A stretch of DNA of 34,035 bases, taken from an uncultured Ruminococcus sp. (GTDB taxonomy: Bacteria > Bacillota > Clostridia > Oscillospirales > Ruminococcaceae). The notes beneath the pieces were generated by a model that was not told the DNA's origin, ran no database searches, and saw only the letters and a list, made by a program, of their open reading frames with translations. The stretch lies in contig NZ_CAMKRR010000024.1 in the NCBI RefSeq assembly GCF_946415235.1, positions 1-34,035 on the forward strand, in the 5' to 3' direction. Of the stretch, positions 14,042-22,040 are shown piece after piece (the stretch's first letter is position 1; every line of letters starts with the position of its first letter). The position numbers were made by a program, and so were the translations under genes.

Positions 14042-16245
14042 GTACACTGTACGACCTTATAAATATCCTGCCATGCTCTCTGCTGACGGTGATGCTTTTC
14101 GGCAGATACGCAGGTATCCCCGAAGGCAGCCTTCTGAGCTATGCCCTTTGTCTGATCTTTTCGTCTGGTATGATACTCCTGCGTAATACAAAGAAACAGA
14201 ACAGACTTCGCAGCATAGGTATCGTTTCTGTCTTTATCGCAGGACTTCTTCTTGCGGCAGGCAGGGAATACAGACAGTTATTCATAACGGAATACTTCTG
14301 GGTCATAAATCTTCTCGGCTTATCAGCCGCAGCCTTTGTGTTCGGCATCGTCATGGATAAGAATATATGGATAAGGAGAGCTGCTGCCGCCGCCCTCCTT
14401 GTGTACTGCATCACGGGAACCATACTCGGGCAGAAAATAAGCAAGGAAGTATTTGCCCTCGTATGCTTTGTACTTCTTGTCAGACTTGCAGAGGAAGTGC
14501 AGAGGAAATGGGAAAAAAACGGCTGCCCCGATATCAGGGAGCACATAACAAGGATCTCGCCCTTTTTGCTCGCAATGTGTCTTGCAGTCTGCATTATGCC
14601 TTTACCTGATAAGCCCTATGACTGGAAATTCGCAAAGAACATATACAGCGCTGCGGCTTCATGCATCAGCAGGATATACGGATATATAACTCATCCCTCC
14701 GATGATTACGGACAGGCAGGCTTTTCCGACAAAGGCGGTTTTCTGTCGGGGCTCGGTGAGAACGACGATGAAGTACTTCGCATTTCATCAGATAATAATA
14801 ATATTACAGATCTCAGGCTTATCGGCTGCATAAGCGGCGAATTCAGAGGGCAGGAATGGGCCTTTGATACGGAAAGCGAAAGCTGTTCACGAATGATCGA
14901 TACACTTGAGACCTGCTGTGCTGTCAGGAAATTCGGCTCATCTTCCCGATCCGATCTTCTTCAGGGAGCGAATATGGAATGCGAGACCCTCTTCTACAAC
15001 ACAAGGTACATCTTTTCACCTGCAAAGATAAGAATGGGATTCACAAAAGAAAGAAATGACGGACTGAACGAGAAAAACGGCAGTATTATTTCTGAGAAGC
15101 GGTTCGGCTATAAGGAGAGCTATAATGTCTCATGCTATGTGCTGAATTATGATAATCCAAATCTTGAAGAACTGCTCAATAATGCCGAGCCTATCAGCAA
15201 AGAGGAATGGGATCAGGCTATAAAGTCAGAAAATGTCTTCGGAAAAAGCGGATATTCATATGTGGACTATCAGGAATACCGCAGCGAAGTCTATTCCGAA
15301 TACTGCCGCTCTTACGGAATTTCGGGAAAGACCGCAGAACTTCTGAACAAGATAAGGAGCAGTTCGTCAAGCAGATACGAAGCCGCGAAAATGCTCGAAG
15401 CATATCTGCGGAGTATGGAGTATTCCACGGACTGCGGCCCTTTACCCGACAATGTTTCCGACGCGGAAAGCTATCTTGACTACTTCCTTTTCACCTCGCG
15501 GAAAGGATACTGCAAGCATTTTGCAACTGCTTTTACGCTTATGGCACACGAGCTGGGTATACCCTGCCGATATGTTCAGGGATATTACGTACATAAGGGA
15601 AGCGGTGATGATATTATCGTCACACAAAACGACGCTCACGCATGGCCCGAGGTATACTTTGACAATGCAGGCTGGACAGCCTTTGAGCCCACCCCCGGGT
15701 ACAGCGTTTCTGCGGGCTGGGATACCGTAAATAACAGCTCTTATGTATTCAACTCTCATGATCCGTATTCGGAGCTGTACTCAAAAGCCGAAGAAGCTCC
15801 CGAACTGTCCGAAAAGCCCGAAAGCAGGAATTCAAAGATAGATCCCCTTATTTTTATTATCCCCTCACTATCGGTAATAACTTTCCTAATTCTGCTCTGC
15901 GTCATAAGCCGTTCGGCTGCAAAAAACAAGTATAAACGAATGAGCAGCCATGACAAGATCAGATATCTCACACAGCGCAGTCTGCGCTTTCTCAGCTATC
16001 TCGGCTTCCCAATGGAGGCTGACGAGACCCTGTCCGAATTTTCAGACAGGGTAATGAAGTCTGACAGGCAGGACATCAAGGACAATCTCGGCTTTATCCC
16101 TGTATACGAAACCGCCCTGTATTCCGACAGACAGATAACAGAAGCCGACCTGCTGTCAGCAGAAAAAATGAACGCTGCTCTTCGCGGACTTGTAAAAAAC
16201 AGCAAGCTGCGCTACAGGATTCTGCTTATGATATCCGGCTTATAA
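14038..16245 (+). CDS. membrane transglutaminase-like protein (TgpA-type, with DUF4129-like C-terminus)
   Basis: The 735-aa product has about five or six N-terminal membrane segments (to about residue 195), an extracytoplasmic region, a transglutaminase core, another membrane helix (about 600-622) and a C-terminal cytoplasmic part resembling DUF4129. The core shows RKGYCKHFATAF with catalytic Cys492 and NDAHAWPEVYFD with His534. The expected Asp in the following W..F-D-P-T motif is Glu here (FEPTPG), which is common in this family. Together with the MoxR and DUF58 genes it makes the standard three-gene unit. The substrate of such proteins is mostly unknown; peptide hydrolysis or cross-linking at the envelope is possible. 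A GC-rich hairpin follows the stop. Confidence 0.9.
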   Translation: MSTLYDLINILPCSLLTVMLFGRYAGIPEGSLLSYALCLIFSSGMILLRNTKKQNRLRSIGIVSVFIAGLLLAAGREYRQLFITEYFWVINLLGLSAAAFVFGIVMDKNIWIRRAAAAALLVYCITGTILGQKISKEVFALVCFVLLVRLAEEVQRKWEKNGCPDIREHITRISPFLLAMCLAVCIMPLPDKPYDWKFAKNIYSAAASCISRIYGYITHPSDDYGQAGFSDKGGFLSGLGENDDEVLRISSDNNNITDLRLIGCISGEFRGQEWAFDTESESCSRMIDTLETCCAVRKFGSSSRSDLLQGANMECETLFYNTRYIFSPAKIRMGFTKERNDGLNEKNGSIISEKRFGYKESYNVSCYVLNYDNPNLEELLNNAEPISKEEWDQAIKSENVFGKSGYSYVDYQEYRSEVYSEYCRSYGISGKTAELLNKIRSSSSSRYEAAKMLEAYLRSMEYSTDCGPLPDNVSDAESYLDYFLFTSRKGYCKHFATAFTLMAHELGIPCRYVQGYYVHKGSGDDIIVTQNDAHAWPEVYFDNAGWTAFEPTPGYSVSAGWDTVNNSSYVFNSHDPYSELYSKAEEAPELSEKPESRNSKIDPLIFIIPSLSVITFLILLCVISRSAAKNKYKRMSSHDKIRYLTQRSLRFLSYLGFPMEADETLSEFSDRVMKSDRQDIKDNLGFIPVYETALYSDRQITEADLLSAEKMNAALRGLVKNSKLRYRILLMISGL

Positions 16246-16252
16246 AGACCTT

Positions 16253-16304
16253 GCAGGGGACGACGTCCCCTGCGTCCCGTTTTGCAGGAGCGGATATTAT
16301 CCGC
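16253..16304. repeat. two adjacent perfect inverted repeats after the transglutaminase gene
   Basis: GCAGGGGAC (16253-16261) pairs with GTCCCCTGC (16265-16273). Seventeen bases on, GCGGATATTATCCGC (16290-16304) is a perfect 15-base palindrome. There is no T-run after the first. They look more like pieces of an interspersed palindromic repeat than a normal terminator; the ACGTCCC core recurs in the repeat cluster at 26520-26733. Confidence 0.5.
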
Positions 16305-16323
16305 CCGATATTCCAAAACAAAA

Positions 16324-16368
16324 AAAGTCATAGTAATTCCGACTGATTATCAGAATTGCTATGACTTT
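16324..16368 (-). terminator. rho-independent terminator of the GH114-dockerin gene
   Basis: A 16-bp stem with one G-T pair (AAAGTCATAGTAATTC 16324-16339 with 16353-16368) starts six bases after the stop codon and runs into a T-rich tail on the minus strand. Confidence 0.85.
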
Positions 16369-16373
16369 AATTT

Positions 16374-17492
16374 TTATTTCAGCGGGAGCGTTTCCACGAG
16401 CCTGAGCAGATACCTTTGTATCGTAAGAGCGTCATATACGGTAAGTCCGCTTACGCCGTCAACATCTCCGTTGACTCTTCCCTGCTCTGTGATATGGCTC
16501 TTATCGCTTCCGCCGCTGCCGTACTTGTTCGGATTTGCAAGAGCCTGCATTATAAGCACGGCATCGGACATATCCACAGCATTATCAAGATTGGCGTCGC
16601 CTGCCGCAGTCCGCGTTTCCCTAAGTAGCTGCGAGCCCTTCTCCTGTCCCGGAGCTTTAAGCTCAAGAGAAGACGAAGCATAGTATGTATAGCCGTTCTC
16701 GGCGCAATACTCCTTTACAGCTTCAATAGTACTGCTGTTTTTCGTGTATTCAAGCAGGTAAACGTCCATACCGAGGTCACTGACAAGCTTGCAGTAATCC
16801 TGAAAATACTTTCTGTCCGAAGCTGTATTTTCCGTAAAGGAATTATCGTCCCAGTTAATGGCACTGAATACGGATTCCTGATTTTCAGCGTCCATAACAG
16901 CGCTCAGATCGCCGTTCCTCCCGGCGTATTCCTGAACATAGGTATCGCCGCCGTTTATGATAACATAGGTGCCGTACCTCTTCAAGCCCTTGAGTATTTC
17001 TGTAACTCCGTCATAAATCCTGTCATTATTGAAATTATAGTACACATCGCAGTTATCAACAAAAAGTCCGTCAACGCCCTTGTCAAGTATTTCCTTTGCG
17101 AGCTTTTTCACGATAAAATCCTGCCACTCCTTCTGAGAAACATCCACCCATCGTTCATCCTCCCAGTTCTCATACACACCGAGAGTATATTTGCTGTACG
17201 TATCAAAATAGGAACGATACTCCTCAACAGAGCCGATATTGATATAGCTGTAAACGATGTGTCCCGACTCCTTCAGCCTGCTTATCTGAATATCCGAGAA
17301 GGACTGAGCGTCAACGACTATCTTTTTATAGCTTTCCATATCGGGGATATCCTCGGGCTCTGCTCCGAGAAAAACACCGTACTCATACCTGATAGCTGCT
17401 GCATCGGTCCTCAAGCTGCATGAACTGCCGAATACTGTACCGACACATAAAGCAGCAGCTGCTATCTTCTTCATTACACTGCTGTTATCCAT
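16374..17492 (-). CDS. secreted GH114-like glycosidase with dockerin
   Basis: I choose the ATG at 17492 (372 aa) because AAGGAG lies at good spacing before it; the frame extends upstream to 17561 without a ribosome site. The product opens with a signal peptide (MKKIAAAALCVGTVF). The catalytic domain (about 35-275 of the chosen protein) matches the GH114/TM1410-type barrel: VVDAQSFSD, YSYINIGSVEEYRSYF, WVDVSQKEWQDFIVKKLAKE and GVDGLFVDNCDVYYNF with the acidic residues at the strand ends. The known GH114 activity is endo-alpha-1,4-polygalactosaminidase, acting on galactosamine-rich exopolysaccharide. A two-loop dockerin ends the protein (DANLDNAVDMSD, DVDGVSGLTVYD) with the linker LANPNKYG. Substrate is inferred only from family. 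Confidence 0.85.
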   Translation of the reverse strand: MDNSSVMKKIAAAALCVGTVFGSSCSLRTDAAAIRYEYGVFLGAEPEDIPDMESYKKIVVDAQSFSDIQISRLKESGHIVYSYINIGSVEEYRSYFDTYSKYTLGVYENWEDERWVDVSQKEWQDFIVKKLAKEILDKGVDGLFVDNCDVYYNFNNDRIYDGVTEILKGLKRYGTYVIINGGDTYVQEYAGRNGDLSAVMDAENQESVFSAINWDDNSFTENTASDRKYFQDYCKLVSDLGMDVYLLEYTKNSSTIEAVKEYCAENGYTYYASSSLELKAPGQEKGSQLLRETRTAAGDANLDNAVDMSDAVLIMQALANPNKYGSGGSDKSHITEQGRVNGDVDGVSGLTVYDALTIQRYLLRLVETLPLK

Positions 17493-17650
17493 TTTTTCTC
17501 TCCTTAGACTCATTTTTCGGAACCCCTGTCTCTGAATAAAGTACATATCCCCCGAGTTCAAATAAAATAGCAGTCTTGTTTCGGATATTAGTGTAAAAAG
17601 CGGTATTATCCGCGAACTGTGATATGTATTATAAAGTTATCATACAATAA

Positions 17651-17688
17651 AAGCAAAAAGCACCGCACCTGTAAAGGATGCGGTGCTT
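17651..17688 (-). terminator. rho-independent terminator after the 31-aa microprotein gene
   Basis: A stem of about 12 bp (AGCACCGCACCT 17659-17670 with 17675-17687, one bulged A) is followed on the minus strand by TTTTTGCTTTT. It closes the unit made of the 1210-aa gene and the 31-aa gene. Confidence 0.8.
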
Positions 17689-17720
17689 CTTCAGCCAGCC
17701 GATTCTAAAATAACAAAGGA

Positions 17721-17816
17721 TTAGCCCTCATCTTCTACTATTATAGGAGATACTGTGATAACATCCTCTGCATCAAATGCAACTATCTGAAGTTCTGCCT
17801 CTACATACTTGCTCAT
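17721..17816 (-). CDS. 31-aa microprotein, acidic, unknown function
   Basis: A short frame with ATG 17814-17816 is preceded by the strong ribosome site GGAGGTG with 6 bases of spacing. It begins MSKYVEAELQIVAF, then DAEDVITVSP and an acidic end VEDEG. Short peptides beginning K/S-Y-x-x-[PA]-E-[LM] with a central [ED]-D-V-I-T-x-S are, from memory, widespread unstudied genes in Ruminococcus and Lachnospiraceae. It has no signal peptide, no Cys and no membrane segment. It lies 75 bases after the 1210-aa surface protein gene and directly before a terminator, so it is either the last gene of that transcript or has a weak promoter of its own. Translation is well supported; the role is unknown. Confidence 0.65.
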   Translation of the reverse strand: MSKYVEAELQIVAFDAEDVITVSPIIVEDEG

Positions 17817-17891
17817 AAAAACACCTCCAATTCATCAAGCAAAATAATTATATCCCCGTATTGCCGATAGGACAGCATAATTATAAACTTA

Positions 17892-20800
17892 TCAGTTGAC
17901 AGCTCCCTGCAATTCACTTACCTTTGCAGATTTAGGCTCGGTATAGATAGTCTTTGTAACGCCGTTGTATGAAACGGTTATGTAACCGACTGCCCAGATA
18001 GTATTGTCATCAATTGGTGTTACGTTAAGTGCATATGCTGTTCCGTCTGTCTTTGTGCAGGTCTTTGTTACATAGTTTCCGCCCAGTACGAGACCGTTCT
18101 TGGCAGCTTCAGCATTGTTTACAGCGCCTGTCTTATCATAGATGATACCGTAAGCGTCGATAGTATATCCGTCAGCGATCTGAGGAGTCAGTACAAATCT
18201 TGCCTTTGTTCCGCTCTGAAGAACTGCATCTGCAAGATCAACATTGATATTCTCGCTGATAGTAGCAGATGCGAGCTCGCTTACCTTTGCAGACTTGGGC
18301 TCTGTGTAAACAGTCATCTCCTGACCGTCATTTTCAACTGTCATGTAGCCGACTGCCCAGATAGTATTGTCATCGATCGGTGTTACGTTAAGTGCATATG
18401 CTGTTCCGTCTGTCTTTGTGCAGGTCTTTGTAACATAGTTACCGCCGAGTACAAGACCGCTCTTGGCAGTTTCAGCATTAGTCACAGCACCTGTCTTATC
18501 ATAGATGATACCATAAGCCTTAACGTTATAGCCCTCGGGGATCTGTGGTGTTAATACAAATCTTGCCTTTGTTCCGTCCTTAAGGACTGCATCTTCCAGT
18601 GTTACAGCGTCGTCTGTCAAAGACTTGACCGTCCAGTCAGTGGTGATATAGCCCTTGTAGTTGCCCTTGCCGACGATCTCGATCTTATAAACGCCGGGAG
18701 CCTTTGTCTTGACAGGCATTACATAGTAATCCTTAGCAGAATCGCCGCTCTCTTCACCGAGCTCAAGCTTCTTATTGGCAGTCTTATCGAAAATGCTGAT
18801 CTGCTCAACAGGGAATTCGAGCCACTCGTCAGCGCTGGTCATAATAGTTGTACTATCGCCGAAGTCGAACTCTATGTCAGATGAACGGAGGTGCTTTGTA
18901 TAGATGCTGAACGACTTACTGTCCTTAAGCACGTCACCCTTCCATGTTTCAACATAGTATGTTCCCACATCGGGAGACAGCTCATTAATGTACTCATTTC
19001 CGTTTGAATATCTTACTTCATACTCGTTATTCGGGTCATGGATCTCAAACATATCGGAGATATCCTTACCGTCATAAGTCTTGCTGCCATTATACTGTAT
19101 GATATCGCCTGATTCCCTGACGATAGACCAGTTAGCTGAAATATGACCTGTATAGTTGCCCTTGCCCCATGCGTGGAGTGTATAATCTCCTACAGAATGT
19201 TTCTTGACATCTCCGCCGTACTCGATATAATCGCGGTCAAGGCTGATTCTCTTGCCGTTATCGAGGAAATCAACGCCTTCCAGATCTGTTGTTATATCAA
19301 CGAAATCGCCGTTAAACTGCACTTCGGGATTACGCTCATAATAATTGCCTGCCTGATTATAGGCATTGTCACTGTAATTACGTTTTCCGACATAAAGTGT
19401 GTAGCCTGAGATATCCTTTGGAACTACCGCAAATGTCGGGCAGTTCTCAGGAAGCTCGAACTCATAGTTTGCGCTTACGTTCTCCAGATCATCGCCGTCA
19501 TCATCAAAGTCATTATCTATTTCATAATAATACTCGCCGACGTTGGCATTGCTGTAACTTGCCGAGATCTGACGGTCGCTGTCCCATGCGTAGAATTTAG
19601 GAGTAAAATTCTTGTCAATGTCTGTAGCAAGAATACCTCTGTCGCCGTTCTCCTGCTCGATATCGTACTCTATCTCGGGAAGTTTGTTTTCGCCGTATAC
19701 CTTTGACTGACCTGCCGCAGGAGTTACAGTTACCTTACGTTTTTCAAAATTGACCTCAACGTGTTTAGCCTTTACGCCTATCTCGGGATTATAGATAACT
19801 ACCATTCCCTCACAAGGAGCTCCGCAGTATACACCGGGAGAATTCCAGATAAGCTTCTTTACAGTATCAGGCGAATCGAGGATAGCCTGTACCCTTTTGA
19901 TCTCATCTTCATTGTCGATAGAGCTTGAAGGAGTTATGGTAAACTCGCTTAAATCGGGGATCTTGCCGTCATATGTAGTAAAATACATATTGTATTCTTC
20001 ATCGTAACGCCAGTTATCATTATCTATATCGATGAATTCCGAGTAATCTTCGTCTATTCCATTATTCCATATAACTATATTCTTGCCCACTGAGGGATCG
20101 ATTACAGTAAGAGTATACTTAAAGAAGTACTGATTGCCGCCGTATGTGAAATAGCCCTCTTCCTCTTGCAGGGTAGCTCTTTCTTCATCAGCATACAGTC
20201 TGACATTTGAATATATTGTAGCTGTATTCTGACACCAGTACATGGAATTAACGCCATATGTAGCTGACTGTACCTTTGATGTGTCTGTTCCTGTAACAGC
20301 GATATCCGTATATATACCTTCATCAAAGGTCAGCAGTGACTTCATTGTGCTGTCATTTGCGCCGCACTCAGTACACTCGGGAACGAATCTGATATAAGCA
20401 GAATCCATGCCCCTTGCATCGCTGCCGTCTTTTTTGTATTCGGCAGTAATGCTGTGTTCTCCTGCCGCTAATTCAATAAAGCCTTCTGTTTCTCCGCTTG
20501 CTCCCGAAAGTATCAGATCGTTGTAATCATAGATATCAATATAGTCACAACCGCTCTCAGAGGAAATAAGATAGTAGATATAAAGCTTCTGTCCCTCGGG
20601 AACAGTTACGTTCCATGATTTCTTGGCAGTAGAGTTGTCTCTTGAGTCGTTTTCCAGACGGCTGTTATTATTTTTCCATGAGCCGGGGAAAGCACCAGAC
20701 TCCGTAAAAGTATAGCCCGATGTGGAAGCAACAGGTGTAACAACATATCCTTCTGTGAAATGATGAGCCTCTTTTGCCTCATCGCCTGCAATGCTGTGTG

Positions 20801-21524
20801 TTCCGTCGCCGTTATTTATATACCCCTGTACATCCCCGGTGAAGCTGAATGACGCGCAGTCAGAGCCACTATCCCCACTGCCATCTTTTTGATATATTAC
20901 ACGTACATTATCGCCTGCCGCAAGCTCTAAGCTGCCGCTCACATTGCTGCCGCTTGCTTCGACCTTCCGCACATCGTTGACATACACATACAGATAATCC
21001 CAGTTTACTTCGCTATCCACATTCCAGTTCATAGTCTGTGCACTGTCAGACACAAACGAATAATAAGCTATCGTATATCCCATTTCCTGATTGTTGCTGG
21101 TATAAACACCGTTATTTTCAACAAATGTATTCGCCTCGCGAATTGCATAGAATGATACGTATATAGATTTATATTCTTCGTGTGTTTCCTCATCAATTTC
21201 CGTATCCGACTCAACATATCTTACAAAGCAATCACTTGCCAGCGTAAATTCCTCATCATTACCCCAAATTGAAGAATCTCCGTCACAAAACTCAAATCCA
21301 AAACCATCGTAGCCCGCAAATGATATCGTCGTTCCTGCGGTAAGGATATCGCCCTCATGAATATCATCTACGGAGATAGTCGCTCCCGCCGCCTGAGCCA
21401 CAATTCCGATATTTCCCGAGAATTTACCGACAACATCAGCAGGCAGTGTATAAGCCGCTACAGTGAGAACAGAGAGTGCGCCTGCTGCAACTCTCTTGAG
21501 TAGATTGTTCCTCTTTTTTTCCAT
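17892..21524 (-). CDS. large secreted repeat protein with CUB-like, MBG/YDG-like and duplicated C-terminal domains
   Basis: The 1210-aa product starts with MEKKRNNLLKR and a hydrophobic signal ending near AQAA (residues 43-46). Two beta-sandwich modules that look CUB-like lie at about 139-230 and 268-385 (WDYLYVYVND with SLELAAGDNVRVIYQKDGS, and CDYIDIYDYND with FIELAAGEHSITAEYKKDGS). MBG/YDG-type surface-protein modules follow (QSKVYGENKLPEIEYD near 600, SKTYDGKDI near 810, with GKGNYTGHI and GKGNYKGYI strands). The last about 240 residues are two nearly identical units. No dockerin, LPxTG or membrane anchor is seen, so how it is retained is unclear. Such proteins are usually surface adhesion or structural proteins. 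AGGAGG precedes the ATG; upstream lie a terminator hairpin and a short reading frame, described separately. Confidence 0.85.
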   Translation of the reverse strand: MEKKRNNLLKRVAAGALSVLTVAAYTLPADVVGKFSGNIGIVAQAAGATISVDDIHEGDILTAGTTISFAGYDGFGFEFCDGDSSIWGNDEEFTLASDCFVRYVESDTEIDEETHEEYKSIYVSFYAIREANTFVENNGVYTSNNQEMGYTIAYYSFVSDSAQTMNWNVDSEVNWDYLYVYVNDVRKVEASGSNVSGSLELAAGDNVRVIYQKDGSGDSGSDCASFSFTGDVQGYINNGDGTHSIAGDEAKEAHHFTEGYVVTPVASTSGYTFTESGAFPGSWKNNNSRLENDSRDNSTAKKSWNVTVPEGQKLYIYYLISSESGCDYIDIYDYNDLILSGASGETEGFIELAAGEHSITAEYKKDGSDARGMDSAYIRFVPECTECGANDSTMKSLLTFDEGIYTDIAVTGTDTSKVQSATYGVNSMYWCQNTATIYSNVRLYADEERATLQEEEGYFTYGGNQYFFKYTLTVIDPSVGKNIVIWNNGIDEDYSEFIDIDNDNWRYDEEYNMYFTTYDGKIPDLSEFTITPSSSIDNEDEIKRVQAILDSPDTVKKLIWNSPGVYCGAPCEGMVVIYNPEIGVKAKHVEVNFEKRKVTVTPAAGQSKVYGENKLPEIEYDIEQENGDRGILATDIDKNFTPKFYAWDSDRQISASYSNANVGEYYYEIDNDFDDDGDDLENVSANYEFELPENCPTFAVVPKDISGYTLYVGKRNYSDNAYNQAGNYYERNPEVQFNGDFVDITTDLEGVDFLDNGKRISLDRDYIEYGGDVKKHSVGDYTLHAWGKGNYTGHISANWSIVRESGDIIQYNGSKTYDGKDISDMFEIHDPNNEYEVRYSNGNEYINELSPDVGTYYVETWKGDVLKDSKSFSIYTKHLRSSDIEFDFGDSTTIMTSADEWLEFPVEQISIFDKTANKKLELGEESGDSAKDYYVMPVKTKAPGVYKIEIVGKGNYKGYITTDWTVKSLTDDAVTLEDAVLKDGTKARFVLTPQIPEGYNVKAYGIIYDKTGAVTNAETAKSGLVLGGNYVTKTCTKTDGTAYALNVTPIDDNTIWAVGYMTVENDGQEMTVYTEPKSAKVSELASATISENINVDLADAVLQSGTKARFVLTPQIADGYTIDAYGIIYDKTGAVNNAEAAKNGLVLGGNYVTKTCTKTDGTAYALNVTPIDDNTIWAVGYITVSYNGVTKTIYTEPKSAKVSELQGAVN
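17917..18605 (-). repeat. tandem direct repeat, period 363 bp, inside the 1210-aa gene
   Basis: The segment starting CTTACCTTTGCAGA at 17917 recurs at 18280, exactly 121 codons away. Long blocks such as those at 17990-18070 and 18353-18433 are almost identical. The two encoded units share KARFVLTPQI, AYGIIYDKTGAV and GLVLGGNYVTKTCTKTDG, indicating a recent in-frame duplication. Confidence 0.9.
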
Positions 21525-21602
21525 TTCTCATTTCCTCCTATAAAAATATGTTTTCTGAGTGACGAGCCCTGCATACCCCCATAGAATGTTTATCAATGCA
21601 GT

Positions 21603-21650
21603 TATAAAAAAGCGCACTGACAGGGCACACTTATCCTGTCAGAGCGCTTT
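21603..21650 (-). terminator. terminator or attenuator upstream of the 1210-aa gene
   Basis: A 16-bp stem with one mismatch (21609-21624 with 21635-21650) is followed on the minus strand by TTTTTTATA. It overlaps the last codons and stop of the 31-aa frame at 21639-21734 and lies about 80 bases before the 1210-aa start codon. Confidence 0.75.
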
Positions 21651-21734
21651 CGGGACAGTATTGAACTTTAAAAGGGCATGGTTTTTCTCTGTTTTTACGT
21701 CTGTTAATCTGATAAGATCAAAGATCGTTTCCAT
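21639..21734 (-). CDS. 31-aa leader peptide or microprotein upstream of the 1210-aa gene
   Basis: ATG 21732-21734 follows a GGGGGG ribosome site with 7 bases of spacing and lies about 43 bases after a strong promoter start. The peptide begins METIFDLIRL, continues through TDVKTEKNHALL and ends TVPKAL; the codons for its last residues form one arm of the terminator stem at 21635-21650. It has no membrane segment and no obvious run of one amino acid that would signal classical attenuation. The position between promoter and terminator, ahead of a large surface-protein gene, suggests either a leader peptide controlling read-through or an independent microprotein gene with its own terminator. I do not recognise a family. 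Confidence 0.5.
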   Translation of the reverse strand: METIFDLIRLTDVKTEKNHALLKFNTVPKAL

Positions 21735-21783
21735 TGAAAAGCCCCCCTTTTATTTTTTCGTCGCTTATCGAAAACTTGTTGTT

Positions 21784-21812
21784 ATTATAACACAGAACTT
21801 TCCAAATGTCAT
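21784..21812 (-). promoter_or_regulatory. strong sigma-A-type promoter upstream of the 31-aa frame and 1210-aa gene
   Basis: Minus strand: ATGACA, 17-base spacer, perfect TATAAT; start near 21777. An inverted repeat TTAACAATTATCGTTAA at 21840-21856 lies 27 bases upstream of the -35 and could be an operator. The rest of 21857-21993 is AT-rich with no gene seen. Confidence 0.75.
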
Positions 21813-21993
21813 GTGATATAAATCAGAATTCACATAATCTTAACAATTATCGTTAAACAAAACAAGTATCAACAAATTTTTTGGTTTAGTTGTACAATAT
21901 CTGCAACAGTATTTCTGCTAAAGTATACAAATTGTGATTTTTACCGTGAATATTACACTTCTGAATTTCCTGCCGCAATCCCTGTAAAAAAGA

Positions 21994-22028
21994 ACAGTCA
22001 TAAAGAAGAATTCCTCCTTTATGACTGT
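21994..22028 (-). terminator. rho-independent terminator of the 816-aa dockerin gene
   Basis: A 12-bp perfect stem (ACAGTCATAAAG 21994-22005 with 22017-22028) starts 12 bases after the stop codon and is followed by a T-run on the minus strand. Confidence 0.88.
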
Positions 22029-22040
22029 TTTTCTGTATGC

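Noticed and set aside
17493-17561. Longer N-terminus for the GH114-dockerin protein
   Set aside because: The added residues would precede the signal peptide and have no ribosome site, whereas AAGGAG precedes ATG 17492.
16290-17620. Two similar palindromes, GCGGATATTATCCGC at 16290 and GCGGTATTATCCGC near 17609, as a regulator pair
   Set aside because: Only two imperfectly matching copies, one downstream of a gene; chance or repeat-element remnants are equally likely.
17917-18605. Repeated DNA that could suggest a CRISPR-like or tandem repeat array
   Set aside because: There are only two long in-frame units that encode the same protein domain; there are no short repeats with unique spacers.
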